From contig NZ_BBPM01000007.1 in assembly GCF_000787775.1 (NCBI RefSeq), positions 59,079-104,730 of the forward strand: 45,652 nt of DNA, given 5' to 3'. The stretch is from Streptacidiphilus carbonis (GTDB lineage: Bacteria; Actinomycetota; Actinomycetes; Streptomycetales; Streptomycetaceae). The translations under genes were made by a program, and so were the position numbers. This document shows, in pieces, positions 9,738 through 17,838 of the stretch (position 1 is the stretch's first letter; each line of letters begins with the position of its first letter). The notes under the pieces are model-generated. The model saw nothing but the letters and a program-made list of their open reading frames with translations. It was not told the DNA's origin and made no database searches.

Positions 9738-11918
9738 ATGTTTCATCGGATAGGACGCACCGTCGTGCGTCACCCGGTCTGGACGATCGTGGCGTGGATC
9801 GTCGCGGCCGTCGTGATCGCTATGACGGCGCCCACGCTGGCGTCCAACAGTGACGAGAGCAGCTTCCTGCCGAAGAGCTACGAGTCCATCCAGGCGATGA
9901 CGCTCCAGCAGAAGGCGTTCCCCGCAGCCTTCACCCCGGCCGCCGAAGCTCTGTTCCAGCGCACCGACGGCCAGGCGCTGACCGCGGCCGACAAGGCCAC
10001 CGTCGCCAAGGTCACCAGTGAGCTGAACAAGGAGACCATCAAGGACGTCCAGGGCGTCTTCGCCGGTCCTTACTCCTCCGACGGCAAGTACGGCCTCAGC
10101 CTCGTCAAGATGGACGACAAGAGCAACGGCCAGCCCTCGCAGGCGGACGCGGCCAAGGCGCTCCGCGACGACATGGCGACCCTGACCAAGGGCACCGACA
10201 TCAGCGCCAAGCTCGGCGGCTCGGCCGCGCAGGTGCTGGACCAGCAGGACGCGTCCAAGCGCGGTCAGTCGCTGATCGGCGTCGGCACCTTCGTGATCAT
10301 CATCGTGGCGATGATCCTGATCTTCCGTGCGCCACTGATGGCGATCCTGCCGCTGCTGCTCATCGGCATTGTCGCGGTGGCCGCGAACGGTCTGATCGCG
10401 GACATCACCAAGCTGCTCGGACTGGAGTCCAACTCCTCGGTGTCCGGCATCCTCATCGTGGTGCTGTTCGGTGTCGGCACGGACTACATCCTGTTCCTGA
10501 TGTTCCGTTACCGAGAACGGCTGCGGGCGGGTGACGACTCCAAGGAGGCCATGATCACGGCGGTCGGCCGGGTCGGCGAGGCCATCGCCTCCGCCGCCGG
10601 CGCGGTCATCATCGCCTTCCTGGCGCTGTCGCTCTCCTCGGTCTCCTTCCTCAAGCAGATGGGCCCGGCGCTGGCCATCTCGGTCGGCGTCACCCTGATC
10701 GCGGGCCTCACCCTGGTCCCCGCCGTGTTCTCGCTGATCCCGCCGCGGGCTCTGTTCTGGCCGTCCAAGAAGTGGAAGGTCGAGCCGCACGGCTCGGCGT
10801 TCGCCAAGGTCGGCCGCGGCGTGCAGCGCCGTCCCGCCCTGGTCGCCATCGTCTCCGGCCTGCTGATGGTCGCCCTGGCGCTCGTCGCCACCAGCTACAA
10901 GGCCAGCTTCGACTTCGCCTCGGGCTCGATGCCCAAGACCAAGGAGTCGATGGTCGTCCAGGACACCGTCACCAAGGCGTTCAGCGCCGGTGCCACCCAG
11001 CCCACCCAGGTCTACCTGACCTCCGAGAACGGTTCCCCGCTGGACAGGACCGCGGTGGCCGCCTTCGGCCAGAAGCTCACCACGGTCCCCGGCGTGGGCT
11101 CGGTGGCCCCGGCGACCTACAACAAGGACGCCAGCACCGCCAGCATCTCGGTGATCCTCAAGTACGACCCGCAGAGCTCGGCCGCCATGAGTACGGTCGA
11201 CAGCATCCGCACGACCGCCCATGCCAACGCACCCAACGGTGACAAGGCGCTGGTCGGCGGTATCTCGGCGATCTACAAGGACATCAACAAGGCGATCAAC
11301 CACGACTACCTGGTGGTCTTCCCGGTCGCCGGCCTCCTGATCATGCTGATCCTGGGCCTGATGCTGCGCAGCGTGGTCGCGCCCTGGTACCTGATGGCCT
11401 CGGTCGGCCTCGGCTTCGCGGCCACCCTGGGCGCCACCGTGCTGATCTTCCAGCACATCCAGAACCAGTCGGGGCTGATGTTCATGCTCCCGGTGTTCAT
11501 GTACCTGTTCGTGGTCGCCATCGGCACGGACTACAACATCCTGATGATCTCCCGGCTCCGCGAGGAGGCCCGTGAGGGCCGCGAGCCCAGGGAGGCGGCA
11601 TCGCAGGCGCTGCGCCACGCCGGCCCCACCGTGGCGGCCGCCGGCGCGATCCTGGCCGGCACCTTCGCCAGCATGATGCTCGCCGGGAACACCCTGTTCG
11701 CGGAGATGGGCTTCTCGATCAGCTTCGGCATCGTGATCGCGGCCTTCGTCATGGCGATGTTCTTCACCCCGTCGCTGACCGCGCTGATCGGGCACGCCGC
11801 CTGGTGGCCCGGCCGCGCCGACCGGCAGACCCAGGCCAAGGGCGAGAGCCGCGTGGTCGCGGGCAACGTCCCGGCGGTGGGCAAGCGGGACGACCTGGAC
11901 TCCTCCTCGCGGAGGTAG
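9738..11918 (+). CDS. MMPL family transporter (RND superfamily)
   Basis: A 726-residue MMPL/RND exporter, distinct in sequence from its divergent neighbour. The ATG at 9738 is preceded by TTGGAGG. An N-terminal helix (WTIVAWIVAAVVIAM) is followed by an external domain with a low-GC-bias, lysine-rich composition, then helices with the motif FGVGTDYILFLMFRYRER, a second external domain, and a second helix block with VAIGTDYNILMISRLREE. The paired GTDY motifs are characteristic of the actinobacterial MMPL group. Substrate is unknown; lipids, siderophores or antibiotics are possibilities. Expression is probably repressor-controlled through the operators at 9599-9663. The strong hairpin at 11953 ends the transcript. 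Confidence 0.93.
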   Translation: MFHRIGRTVVRHPVWTIVAWIVAAVVIAMTAPTLASNSDESSFLPKSYESIQAMTLQQKAFPAAFTPAAEALFQRTDGQALTAADKATVAKVTSELNKETIKDVQGVFAGPYSSDGKYGLSLVKMDDKSNGQPSQADAAKALRDDMATLTKGTDISAKLGGSAAQVLDQQDASKRGQSLIGVGTFVIIIVAMILIFRAPLMAILPLLLIGIVAVAANGLIADITKLLGLESNSSVSGILIVVLFGVGTDYILFLMFRYRERLRAGDDSKEAMITAVGRVGEAIASAAGAVIIAFLALSLSSVSFLKQMGPALAISVGVTLIAGLTLVPAVFSLIPPRALFWPSKKWKVEPHGSAFAKVGRGVQRRPALVAIVSGLLMVALALVATSYKASFDFASGSMPKTKESMVVQDTVTKAFSAGATQPTQVYLTSENGSPLDRTAVAAFGQKLTTVPGVGSVAPATYNKDASTASISVILKYDPQSSAAMSTVDSIRTTAHANAPNGDKALVGGISAIYKDINKAINHDYLVVFPVAGLLIMLILGLMLRSVVAPWYLMASVGLGFAATLGATVLIFQHIQNQSGLMFMLPVFMYLFVVAIGTDYNILMISRLREEAREGREPREAASQALRHAGPTVAAAGAILAGTFASMMLAGNTLFAEMGFSISFGIVIAAFVMAMFFTPSLTALIGHAAWWPGRADRQTQAKGESRVVAGNVPAVGKRDDLDSSSRR

Positions 11919-11952
11919 TGCAGCAGTAGCAGAACAGCAGCACACAGCAGGA

Positions 11953-12000
11953 CAGCGGGCGAGGGCCGTCGTACTCCGGTACGGCGGCCCTCGCCCGCTG
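11953..12000. terminator. 22-bp stem with UCCG tetraloop between convergent genes
   Basis: Positions 11953-11974 pair with 11979-12000 with a single G-U pair and a TCCG tetraloop of the stable UNCG class. It lies between the stop of the plus-strand MMPL gene and the stop of the minus-strand MarR gene, and probably serves both. Confidence 0.85.
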
Positions 12001-12006
12001 CGTCCG

Positions 12007-12516
12007 TCAATCGGTGGCCGGCTGCTCGGAGTCCAGAATCTCCGTCATCGCCCCGGACAGGGCGTCCAGTGCGGCCACGGCCTCGGCCAGTCGCTGCCCG
12101 CCGAGCCGCTCGACCAGCTTGCGGGCGAGCTCCGCATGGGCGGGACCGATCGCGTGGACCGCGGCCCGGCCCTGTTCGGTGGCCTGGACCAGCTTGGCCC
12201 GCCGATGCGCCGGATTGGGCAGGTACTCGGCCAGTCCCTGCTCCACCAAGAGGTCCGCCAGCCGCTGCACGCTCTGCCGGGTGATCCCCATGCTGCGGGC
12301 GATTCCGGCCACGGTCAGCGGCTCGACCAGGACGGCGCCCAGCACCTGCCAGCGGGCCGCGGTGAGTCCGATCGGGCGGGACAACTGCTCGGCGGCCTCC
12401 AGGAACAGGCCGTTGGCCCGGAAGGAGCCCAGTGCGGCGGCGGACAGCAGCGCCCCGGGGGTGGGTGCCGGCGCGGACGCCGCGGTGGGCGCGAGGGTGG
12501 GCGCGGTCTCCGTCAT
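12007..12516 (-). CDS. MarR family transcriptional regulator
   Basis: A 169-residue winged-helix regulator. A low-complexity Ala/Pro/Thr N-terminus (about 25 residues) precedes the MarR fold: GLTAARWQVLGAV, the recognition helix region ARSMGITRQSVQRLADLLVEQGL, and the wing PAHRRAKLVQATEQG. MarR proteins bind palindromic operators as dimers and usually release DNA on binding phenolic or redox ligands. Its ATG at 12516 overlaps the TGA of the upstream DJ-1 gene (ATGA), so the two are translationally coupled. It is the best candidate to bind the twin operators in front of the DJ-1 gene, which would make the operon self-regulated. Whether it also controls the nearby MMPL gene is unknown. Confidence 0.92.
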   Translation of the reverse strand: MTETAPTLAPTAASAPAPTPGALLSAAALGSFRANGLFLEAAEQLSRPIGLTAARWQVLGAVLVEPLTVAGIARSMGITRQSVQRLADLLVEQGLAEYLPNPAHRRAKLVQATEQGRAAVHAIGPAHAELARKLVERLGGQRLAEAVAALDALSGAMTEILDSEQPATD

Positions 12517-13166
12517 GCGGTGGAGACCAGGCTCATCAGCTCGCCGAAGGCGGCCGCCTCGGAACGGCTGAACAGCCGGAACCAGGCGTCCAGCACGGCC
12601 GGCTGCCAGATGCCCAGCTCGGCGATGGCCTCGCGGGCGAAGGCCACCGAATCCGTCGGTCCGGCGGTGATCAGCCCGCGGTCGCGGACCGCGTCGGCGT
12701 CCCGGTAGCGGGCGCCGCCCCGGTAGCCGCTCATCGCCAGGTACTCGGCGGCGGCCCCGGTGTGGTCGCGGTCGTCCAGCAGTCCGGCGGCCGCGAAGCC
12801 GAAGACGGCCCCGCAGATCGCCGCCACCGGCGCACCGGCGTCCAGGAACTCGCGTGCCTTGAGCGGGAACCCGGTGTGGCCGCCGGCCTCCCAGCCACCA
12901 CCGCCGGGGACGATCAGCATGGCGCTGTCGGCGGGGGAGAGCTCGTCCAGCGCCAGGTCGGGCACGACGGTCACTCCGCCCATGGTGCGCACCGGCTCCC
13001 GGTCGACGCCGACGGTGCGGACGTCATGGGTGGCGCCGCCGATCTGGAAGGTCCCGCTACGGATCTGCGCCACCGCCAGCCCGGCCTCCCAGTCGGCGAG
13101 TCCGTCGTAGACGGCGAGGTGGACGATCGGTGCGACTGCTCGTGTGTGCTCCGCTTGATTCGCCAT
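12513..13166 (-). CDS. DJ-1/PfpI family protein
   Basis: A 217-residue protein of the DJ-1/ThiJ/PfpI superfamily. The nucleophile elbow is AAICGAVFG with C118, and PGGGGWE (about 87-93) forms the glycine-rich turn. Members act as glyoxalases, chaperones, isonitrile hydratases or proteases; the sequence alone does not decide. The start ATG at 13166 has no ribosome site before it: the preceding 35 bp are the promoter and two operators, so the mRNA is probably leaderless. The gene is the first of a two-gene operon with the MarR regulator, suggesting an inducible response to a reactive compound. Confidence 0.88.
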   Translation of the reverse strand: MANQAEHTRAVAPIVHLAVYDGLADWEAGLAVAQIRSGTFQIGGATHDVRTVGVDREPVRTMGGVTVVPDLALDELSPADSAMLIVPGGGGWEAGGHTGFPLKAREFLDAGAPVAAICGAVFGFAAAGLLDDRDHTGAAAEYLAMSGYRGGARYRDADAVRDRGLITAGPTDSVAFAREAIAELGIWQPAVLDAWFRLFSRSEAAAFGELMSLVSTA

Positions 13167-13201
13167 GACAGCATTCTGTCACTTCGACAGCATGCTGTCG
13201 A
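13167..13201 (-). promoter_or_regulatory. Leaderless promoter with two tandem operators for DJ-1/marR operon
   Basis: Two 14-bp palindromes, GACAGCATTCTGTC (13167-13180) and GACAGCATGCTGTC (13186-13199), differ by one base and are spaced 19 bp apart. Read on the minus strand they overlap TCGACA (13201-13196), a 17-nt spacer and CAGAAT (13178-13173), which ends 6 nt before the ATG. The layout fits a MarR dimer on each palindrome blocking -35 and -10. Confidence 0.7.
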
Positions 13202-13203
13202 TA

Positions 13204-13806
13204 TCACGGGCGGATGCACTGCCCCAGATACTCCGGCGGCACGGCGTCGGTGAGCCAGACGCCGTTGGCGCTGACCCGGAAGCGGTGGCCGTCGGCGGAC
13301 ATCCGGGCGGCGTCGACGGTGAGCACGACCGGGCGGCCCCGGCGGGTGCCGACCCGGGTGGCCGTCCCGGCGTCGGGCGAGAGGTGCACGGCGTGCCGGT
13401 TCATCGGGCGCAGGCCTTCGGCCCGGATGGCGTCCAGCGCCTGCGGATGGGTGCCGTGGAAGAGCAGCGCCGGGGGCTCGGCGGCCTCGTAGCCCAGCTC
13501 GACCGGGACCGAGTGGCCCTGGCTGGCCCGGATCCGGGTGCCGGTCGGGTCGAACGCGAAGCGCTGCTTGTCGTTCCGCTCGACGACGAGGTCGAGCTGG
13601 GCCCGGGTTAGCGGGCGGCCGCAGGCCGCGAGCGCGGCCAGCAGGTCGCTGACCCCGACCCAGCCGGCCGGGTCGAGGGTGAGGCCGACCCGGCCCGGGT
13701 CGTGACGGAGGATCAGGGAGAGGAATCTGGAGGCTCGTACCTCAAAAGGCTGGAGCGCCAACCGCTGTGCGCGGTCGGGGTCGTCGATGGATGCGGATTC
13801 GGACAT
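13204..13806 (-). CDS. kptA: RNA 2'-phosphotransferase, KptA/Tpt1 family
   Basis: A 200-residue KptA/Tpt1 enzyme. In eukaryotes it moves the 2'-phosphate left by tRNA splicing onto NAD+, giving ADP-ribose 1'',2''-cyclic phosphate. The sequence shows the RNA-binding N-terminal winged domain with SRFLSLILRHDP and IRASQGHS, then the ADP-ribosyltransferase-like domain with LLFHGTHP, NRHAVHLSPD and the final VWLTDAVPPEYLG. These hold the conserved Arg-His-Arg-Arg catalytic set. Bacteria lack the splicing substrate, so the physiological role is unknown; removal of 2'-phosphates or NAD-capping type reactions have been discussed for the family. The ATG at 13806 is preceded by a promoter with twin palindromes, so the gene seems to be regulated on its own. 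Confidence 0.93.
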   Translation of the reverse strand: MSESASIDDPDRAQRLALQPFEVRASRFLSLILRHDPGRVGLTLDPAGWVGVSDLLAALAACGRPLTRAQLDLVVERNDKQRFAFDPTGTRIRASQGHSVPVELGYEAAEPPALLFHGTHPQALDAIRAEGLRPMNRHAVHLSPDAGTATRVGTRRGRPVVLTVDAARMSADGHRFRVSANGVWLTDAVPPEYLGQCIRP

Positions 13807-13824
13807 ACCGCGATGGTAGGGCGG

Positions 13825-13881
13825 GTGCTATGTCCAAGTCGCCTGGATTTCAACCCGGTTGATCGGGCCTCAACCCGGTTG
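13825..13881 (-). promoter_or_regulatory. kptA promoter with two 11-bp palindromes 20 bp apart
   Basis: On the minus strand TTGAAA (13853-13848), a 17-nt spacer and TAGCAC (13830-13825) form a good promoter 18 nt before the kptA ATG. CAACCCGGTTG occurs at 13851-13861, touching the -35, and again at 13871-13881, ending just before the chelatase stop codon. Same-face spacing of two turns suggests cooperative binding of a dimeric regulator, of unknown identity. Confidence 0.6.
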
Positions 13882-13882
13882 G

Positions 13883-14635
13883 TCAGGCCGACGCGGCCAG
13901 CGGCAGGCGGCCCCCGTCGCGCAGCGCCTCGTCGTGGCGGCGCAGCAGCAGGCGGGCCAGCTCCGGGGTCGCGCCCAGCGGTGCGGCGACGATGTCCACG
14001 CCGGCCGTGGCTGCCTGGGCCGCGATGCGGTCCGGCAGCAGCCCCGGCGCCAGCAGGTACGGGGCCACCGCCACCCGCTCCAGCCCGCGGGCGCGCAGCG
14101 CGGCGACGGCGTCGGCGACCCGGGGCGGTGCGGCGGAGGCGTGGGCCACCTCGACGCCGCCCCAGCCGCGCAGCCGCTGCCAGGCGGCGGCCACCTCCAG
14201 GGTCACCGCATTGGCGGCCGGGTCGGAGGAGCCGGCCGAGGCGAGCACGATCCCGGTACCGGCCGAGGGCCGTACCCCCGCCTCGGCCAGCCGCCGGTCC
14301 AGCGCCTCCAGCAGCAGCGGGGAGGGGCCCAGCACCGCTCCCTGACGGACGGTCACCGAACCCCGCCGGGAGGCGGCCGCCTCCGCCAGTACCGCCGGGA
14401 TGTCACTGCGGGCGTGGAAGGCGTGGTTCAGCAGCAGCGGGAGCGCCACGACCTCGCCCCGCAGCCGGGACAGCAGCTGCGGGATCCGCGGCGCGCAGTG
14501 GTCCAGGTAGCCGGTCTCCACCGGCAGGGATGGCCGCTGCGCCCGCACCAGCGCCGCCAGGTCGGTGACCGTGGCGGCGTGGCGCGGGTCGCGGCTGCCG
14601 TGCGCGACCAGGAGCAGCGTGCCGCCCCCGGTCAT
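13883..14635 (-). CDS. Sirohydrochlorin chelatase (CbiX/SirB family)
   Basis: A 250-residue class II chelatase with two CbiX-like halves. The N-terminal half has LLLVAHGSRDPRH, with the metal-binding His, and LPLLLNHAFHARSDIP, with a second His pair; the C-terminal half repeats the fold (IVLASAGSSDP, VAPYLLAPG). It inserts iron into sirohydrochlorin to make siroheme, the cofactor of the sulfite reductase encoded upstream; a cobalt-chelating role is a less likely alternative in this context. The ATG at 14635 overlaps the permease TGA (ATGA), so it is the last gene of the sulfur operon and translationally coupled. The start is clear from this overlap. Confidence 0.88.
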   Translation of the reverse strand: MTGGGTLLLVAHGSRDPRHAATVTDLAALVRAQRPSLPVETGYLDHCAPRIPQLLSRLRGEVVALPLLLNHAFHARSDIPAVLAEAAASRRGSVTVRQGAVLGPSPLLLEALDRRLAEAGVRPSAGTGIVLASAGSSDPAANAVTLEVAAAWQRLRGWGGVEVAHASAAPPRVADAVAALRARGLERVAVAPYLLAPGLLPDRIAAQAATAGVDIVAAPLGATPELARLLLRRHDEALRDGGRLPLAASA

Positions 14636-15595
14636 CGACGGGCCACCAGCAGGCCGCGGGAGCGGAGCACCCGGCGCTCCAGCGGGGCGAAGATCAGCAG
14701 TTCGATACCGATGCCGACCAGCAGGATCAGCAGGATGGTGGAGAGCACCCCGGGCATGTCCTGGACCTCGCGGGCGTTCTCCAGCGACTGCCCGAGGCCC
14801 AGCCCCAGCGCGGGCGAGCTGGCGATCAGCTCGGCGGCCATCAGCGAGCGCCAGGCGAAGGCCCAGCCCTGCTTCAGTCCGGCCAGGTAGCCGGGCAGCG
14901 CGGCCGGCAGCAGCACGAACCAGACGCCGCGCAGCCCGGTGGCGCCCAGGGTGCGCCCCGCCCGCAGGTACAGCGGCTGGATCTGGTCCACGCCGGCCAC
15001 CAGGCCGTTGGCGATGGAGGGGACGGCGCCGAGCAGCACCACGGCGTAGATCGTGGCGTTGCTGAGCCCGAACCAGATGACGGCCGCAGGGACCCAGGCC
15101 ACCGAGGGGATGGACTGCAGGCCGGACAGGATCGGCCCGATCGCCGCCCGCACCGGCTTGACCTTGGCGACCAGCAGGCCCAGCGGCGTGCCCAGGACGA
15201 CCGAGGCCAGGAAGCCGAGGGCGCCGCGGGACAGCGAGGTCCAGATGGTGCCGAGGATGGTGCCCTCGAGCCACTGGTTGTAGAGGCTGTTCCAGACGTC
15301 GAGCGGGCTCGGCAGCAGGTCGGGCCGCTTGATGTGGGCCGCGTAGGCGAGCTGCCAGAGCAGCAGCACCAGGGCTATCGCGACCAGCGGCGGGACGACC
15401 TTGCTGACCAGGATGGTGCGCAGGGGGGTCCGTTCGACGGCCTGGGTCTCCAGGGCGTCCAGTCCCGCACCCAGTGCCGCGGCGTCGTCGGCGGCGCCGC
15501 TCGCGGTGGCGGCCGCGGCGTCGGCGCTCTTCACGTCGGTGCTCTTCACGTCGGCGGTGGGCTCGGCGGCTTCAGTCGCCACCTCGGTCAGCTGC

Positions 15596-15609
<14 letters not shown>
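14632..15609 (-). CDS. ABC transporter permease, sulfonate/nitrate/taurine type
   Basis: A 325-residue inner-membrane permease of the SsuC/TauC/NrtB type. A hydrophilic, Ala/Asp-rich N-terminal extension of about 75 residues contains a short duplication (VKSTDVKSAD). Six membrane helices follow, beginning LVAIALVLLLWQLAY. The loop EAA-like motif LIASSPALGLGLGQSLENAR, which contacts the ATPase, is near residues 250-270. The start ATG at 15609 follows GAGGGGAGA and overlaps the end of the ATPase gene by 14 bp. With the ATPase and binding protein it forms one importer. The long N-terminal extension is unusual for the family. Confidence 0.9.
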
Positions 15610-16393
<784 letters not shown>

Positions 16394-16465
16394 TCGGTCA
16401 CCTCCTGGAACGGTGCGGAAGGGGGAGCGGGAAGAGCAGGACGGGAACGGGGGGCGGGGGCCGGA

Positions 16466-16503
16466 GCCCGTCCCGCAGGCATCGACATGGATGCGGGACG
16501 GGC
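16466..16503. other. Intercistronic stem-loop after the binding-protein gene
   Basis: Positions 16466-16477 and 16492-16503 are perfect 12-bp reverse complements with a 14-nt loop. It lies 12 bp past the stop codon of the substrate-binding protein and 72 bp before the ATPase start (minus strand). Such hairpins often cause partial termination or protect upstream mRNA, giving more binding protein than ATPase and permease. Confidence 0.6.
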
Positions 16504-16514
16504 CCCGGAGCTTG

Positions 16515-17639
16515 TCACTGCGTGCCGAGCCCGGCGGCGGAGACGGTCGGCCGACCCGCTGCCTTCAGGACCTTGTTGAGCAGCGTCAGGTCGTAGATGC
16601 CGGACAGGTCGGGCTTGGCCAGCAGGCCGGCCGTGACCGCGTGGTCGGCCTCGGTCTGCAGCGAGGCGGCGAGCGGGTCGTCGGTGACGGCCAGCTCGGC
16701 CCAGGCGGCGTCGAGGACCGAGGTGGGCAGCTCCTTCTTGGTGAGGGTCTTCAGCGCGGCGTTGGCGTCGGTCCTGGCCGCGGCCGGGTTGGCCGTGATC
16801 CAGGCGTTGGTGTCGACCGAGGCCTTCAGTACGGCCTCGACGACGTCGGGGTGCGCCTTGAGGAAGGTCTGCGAGACGATCACGTTGGTGGACACGAACT
16901 TGCCGCCCGGCCACAGGCTCTTCTCGTCGACCAGCACCTTGGCTCCCTCCGCCACCAGCTTGGAGGCGGTGGGCTCGGGCACCCAGGCGCCGTCGACGGC
17001 GCCGGACTCGTAGGCCGTCGGGGTGAGCGAGTTGTCGGTGCGGATCACCGACACGTCGCCCTTGCCGGACTTGGCGTCGACCTTGAAGCCCTTGGTGGAC
17101 AGGAAGTTGAGCAGCGCCACGTCCTGGGTGTTGGCCAGCTGCGGGGTGGCGATCTTCTTGCCCTTGAGGTCCGCGACGCTCTTGATCTTCGCCGGGTCGA
17201 CCACCAGTTCGGCGCCGCCGGTGGTGGCGCCGGAGATGATCTTCAGGGCGGAGCCGGCGGACTTCACATAGCCGTTGATGGCCGGGGAGGGGCCGATCCA
17301 GGCGATGTCGACGGCGCCGGAGTTCAGCGCCTCGATCTCGGACGGTCCGGCGTTGAAGATCTGGGTCTTGACGTCGGTCGCGCCCAGGTCCTTCTGGAAC
17401 TGGCCGTTCTGGATCCCGATCAGCGGCGTCGCATGGGTCAGGTTGGCGAAGTAGCCGATCCGGACGGTGTCGGCGGAGAGCTTGGCCCCGGTCGCCGAGC
17501 CGGAGGCCTGGGTGGCGGCAGCGGCCGAGGTGTCCGCCTTGGACCCGTAGCCGCAGGCGCTGAGCAGTCCGACGAGGGCCAGGCCGGTGCCGGCCGTGAT
17601 GAACGAGCGTCTGTTGCGGATCCGGGAGAGCGCAGACAT
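16515..17639 (-). CDS. ABC transporter substrate-binding lipoprotein (sulfonate/sulfur type)
   Basis: A 374-residue extracytoplasmic binding protein of the NMT1/SsuA-like group. The signal region has a twin-arginine motif (NRRSFIT, R10-R11) followed by a hydrophobic core and a lipobox LLSAC with C29, so it is probably a Tat-exported lipoprotein. The mature part starts with a short Ala/Ser linker, then VRIGYFANLTHATPLIG and the ligand-cleft stretch VDIAWIGPSPAINGY. The start ATG at 17639 is preferred because the signal peptide follows directly and AGGGA lies 8 nt upstream; an in-frame start 75 bp further up would bury the signal. Location inside the cys cluster points to a sulfur compound, such as an aliphatic sulfonate, as ligand; sequence alone does not prove it. 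Confidence 0.9.
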   Translation of the reverse strand: MSALSRIRNRRSFITAGTGLALVGLLSACGYGSKADTSAAAATQASGSATGAKLSADTVRIGYFANLTHATPLIGIQNGQFQKDLGATDVKTQIFNAGPSEIEALNSGAVDIAWIGPSPAINGYVKSAGSALKIISGATTGGAELVVDPAKIKSVADLKGKKIATPQLANTQDVALLNFLSTKGFKVDAKSGKGDVSVIRTDNSLTPTAYESGAVDGAWVPEPTASKLVAEGAKVLVDEKSLWPGGKFVSTNVIVSQTFLKAHPDVVEAVLKASVDTNAWITANPAAARTDANAALKTLTKKELPTSVLDAAWAELAVTDDPLAASLQTEADHAVTAGLLAKPDLSGIYDLTLLNKVLKAAGRPTVSAAGLGTQ

Positions 17640-17682
17640 GGAGGGGGTCCCTAACGATGGTTGGCAGGAAGCGGACGGGTTG

Positions 17683-17695
17683 TGACGAGTCGTCA
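17683..17695. promoter_or_regulatory. 13-bp palindrome at the end of the possible leader frame
   Basis: TGACGAGTCGTCA is a perfect palindrome around one central base. On the minus strand it begins with the TGA stop of the cysteine-ended small frame and lies 44 bp before the binding-protein start. It may be an operator or a small RNA hairpin; I see no good promoter overlapping it. Confidence 0.35.
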
Positions 17696-17803
17696 ACAGC
17701 CGGTGGCGCGACACTGGGCGATGCCGCCCTGGCCCGCACCGAGCGCGCCGCTGCCGACGCGCCCGCCTTCCTTCGCCATGCGGGAGAAAGCCTCGCCGCC
17801 CAT
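17693..17803 (-). CDS. Possible cysteine-sensing leader peptide before the ABC transporter
   Basis: In the 199-bp gap between cysN and the binding-protein gene there is a 36-codon frame starting at the ATG at 17803, with GAAGGG 9 nt upstream; another in-frame ATG is at 17812. The peptide ends AQCRATGC, with two Cys codons (TGT) among the last six and the second directly before the TGA. This placement is what a cysteine-responsive translational attenuator would need. It does not have the RLHVDL core of the known leader family. No clear alternative hairpin pair is visible, so the call is tentative. Confidence 0.35.
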   Translation of the reverse strand: MGGEAFSRMAKEGGRVGSGALGAGQGGIAQCRATGC

Positions 17804-17838
17804 CGTGTGCATCCCTTCGTCGGTCGTCTTCGGAACTG

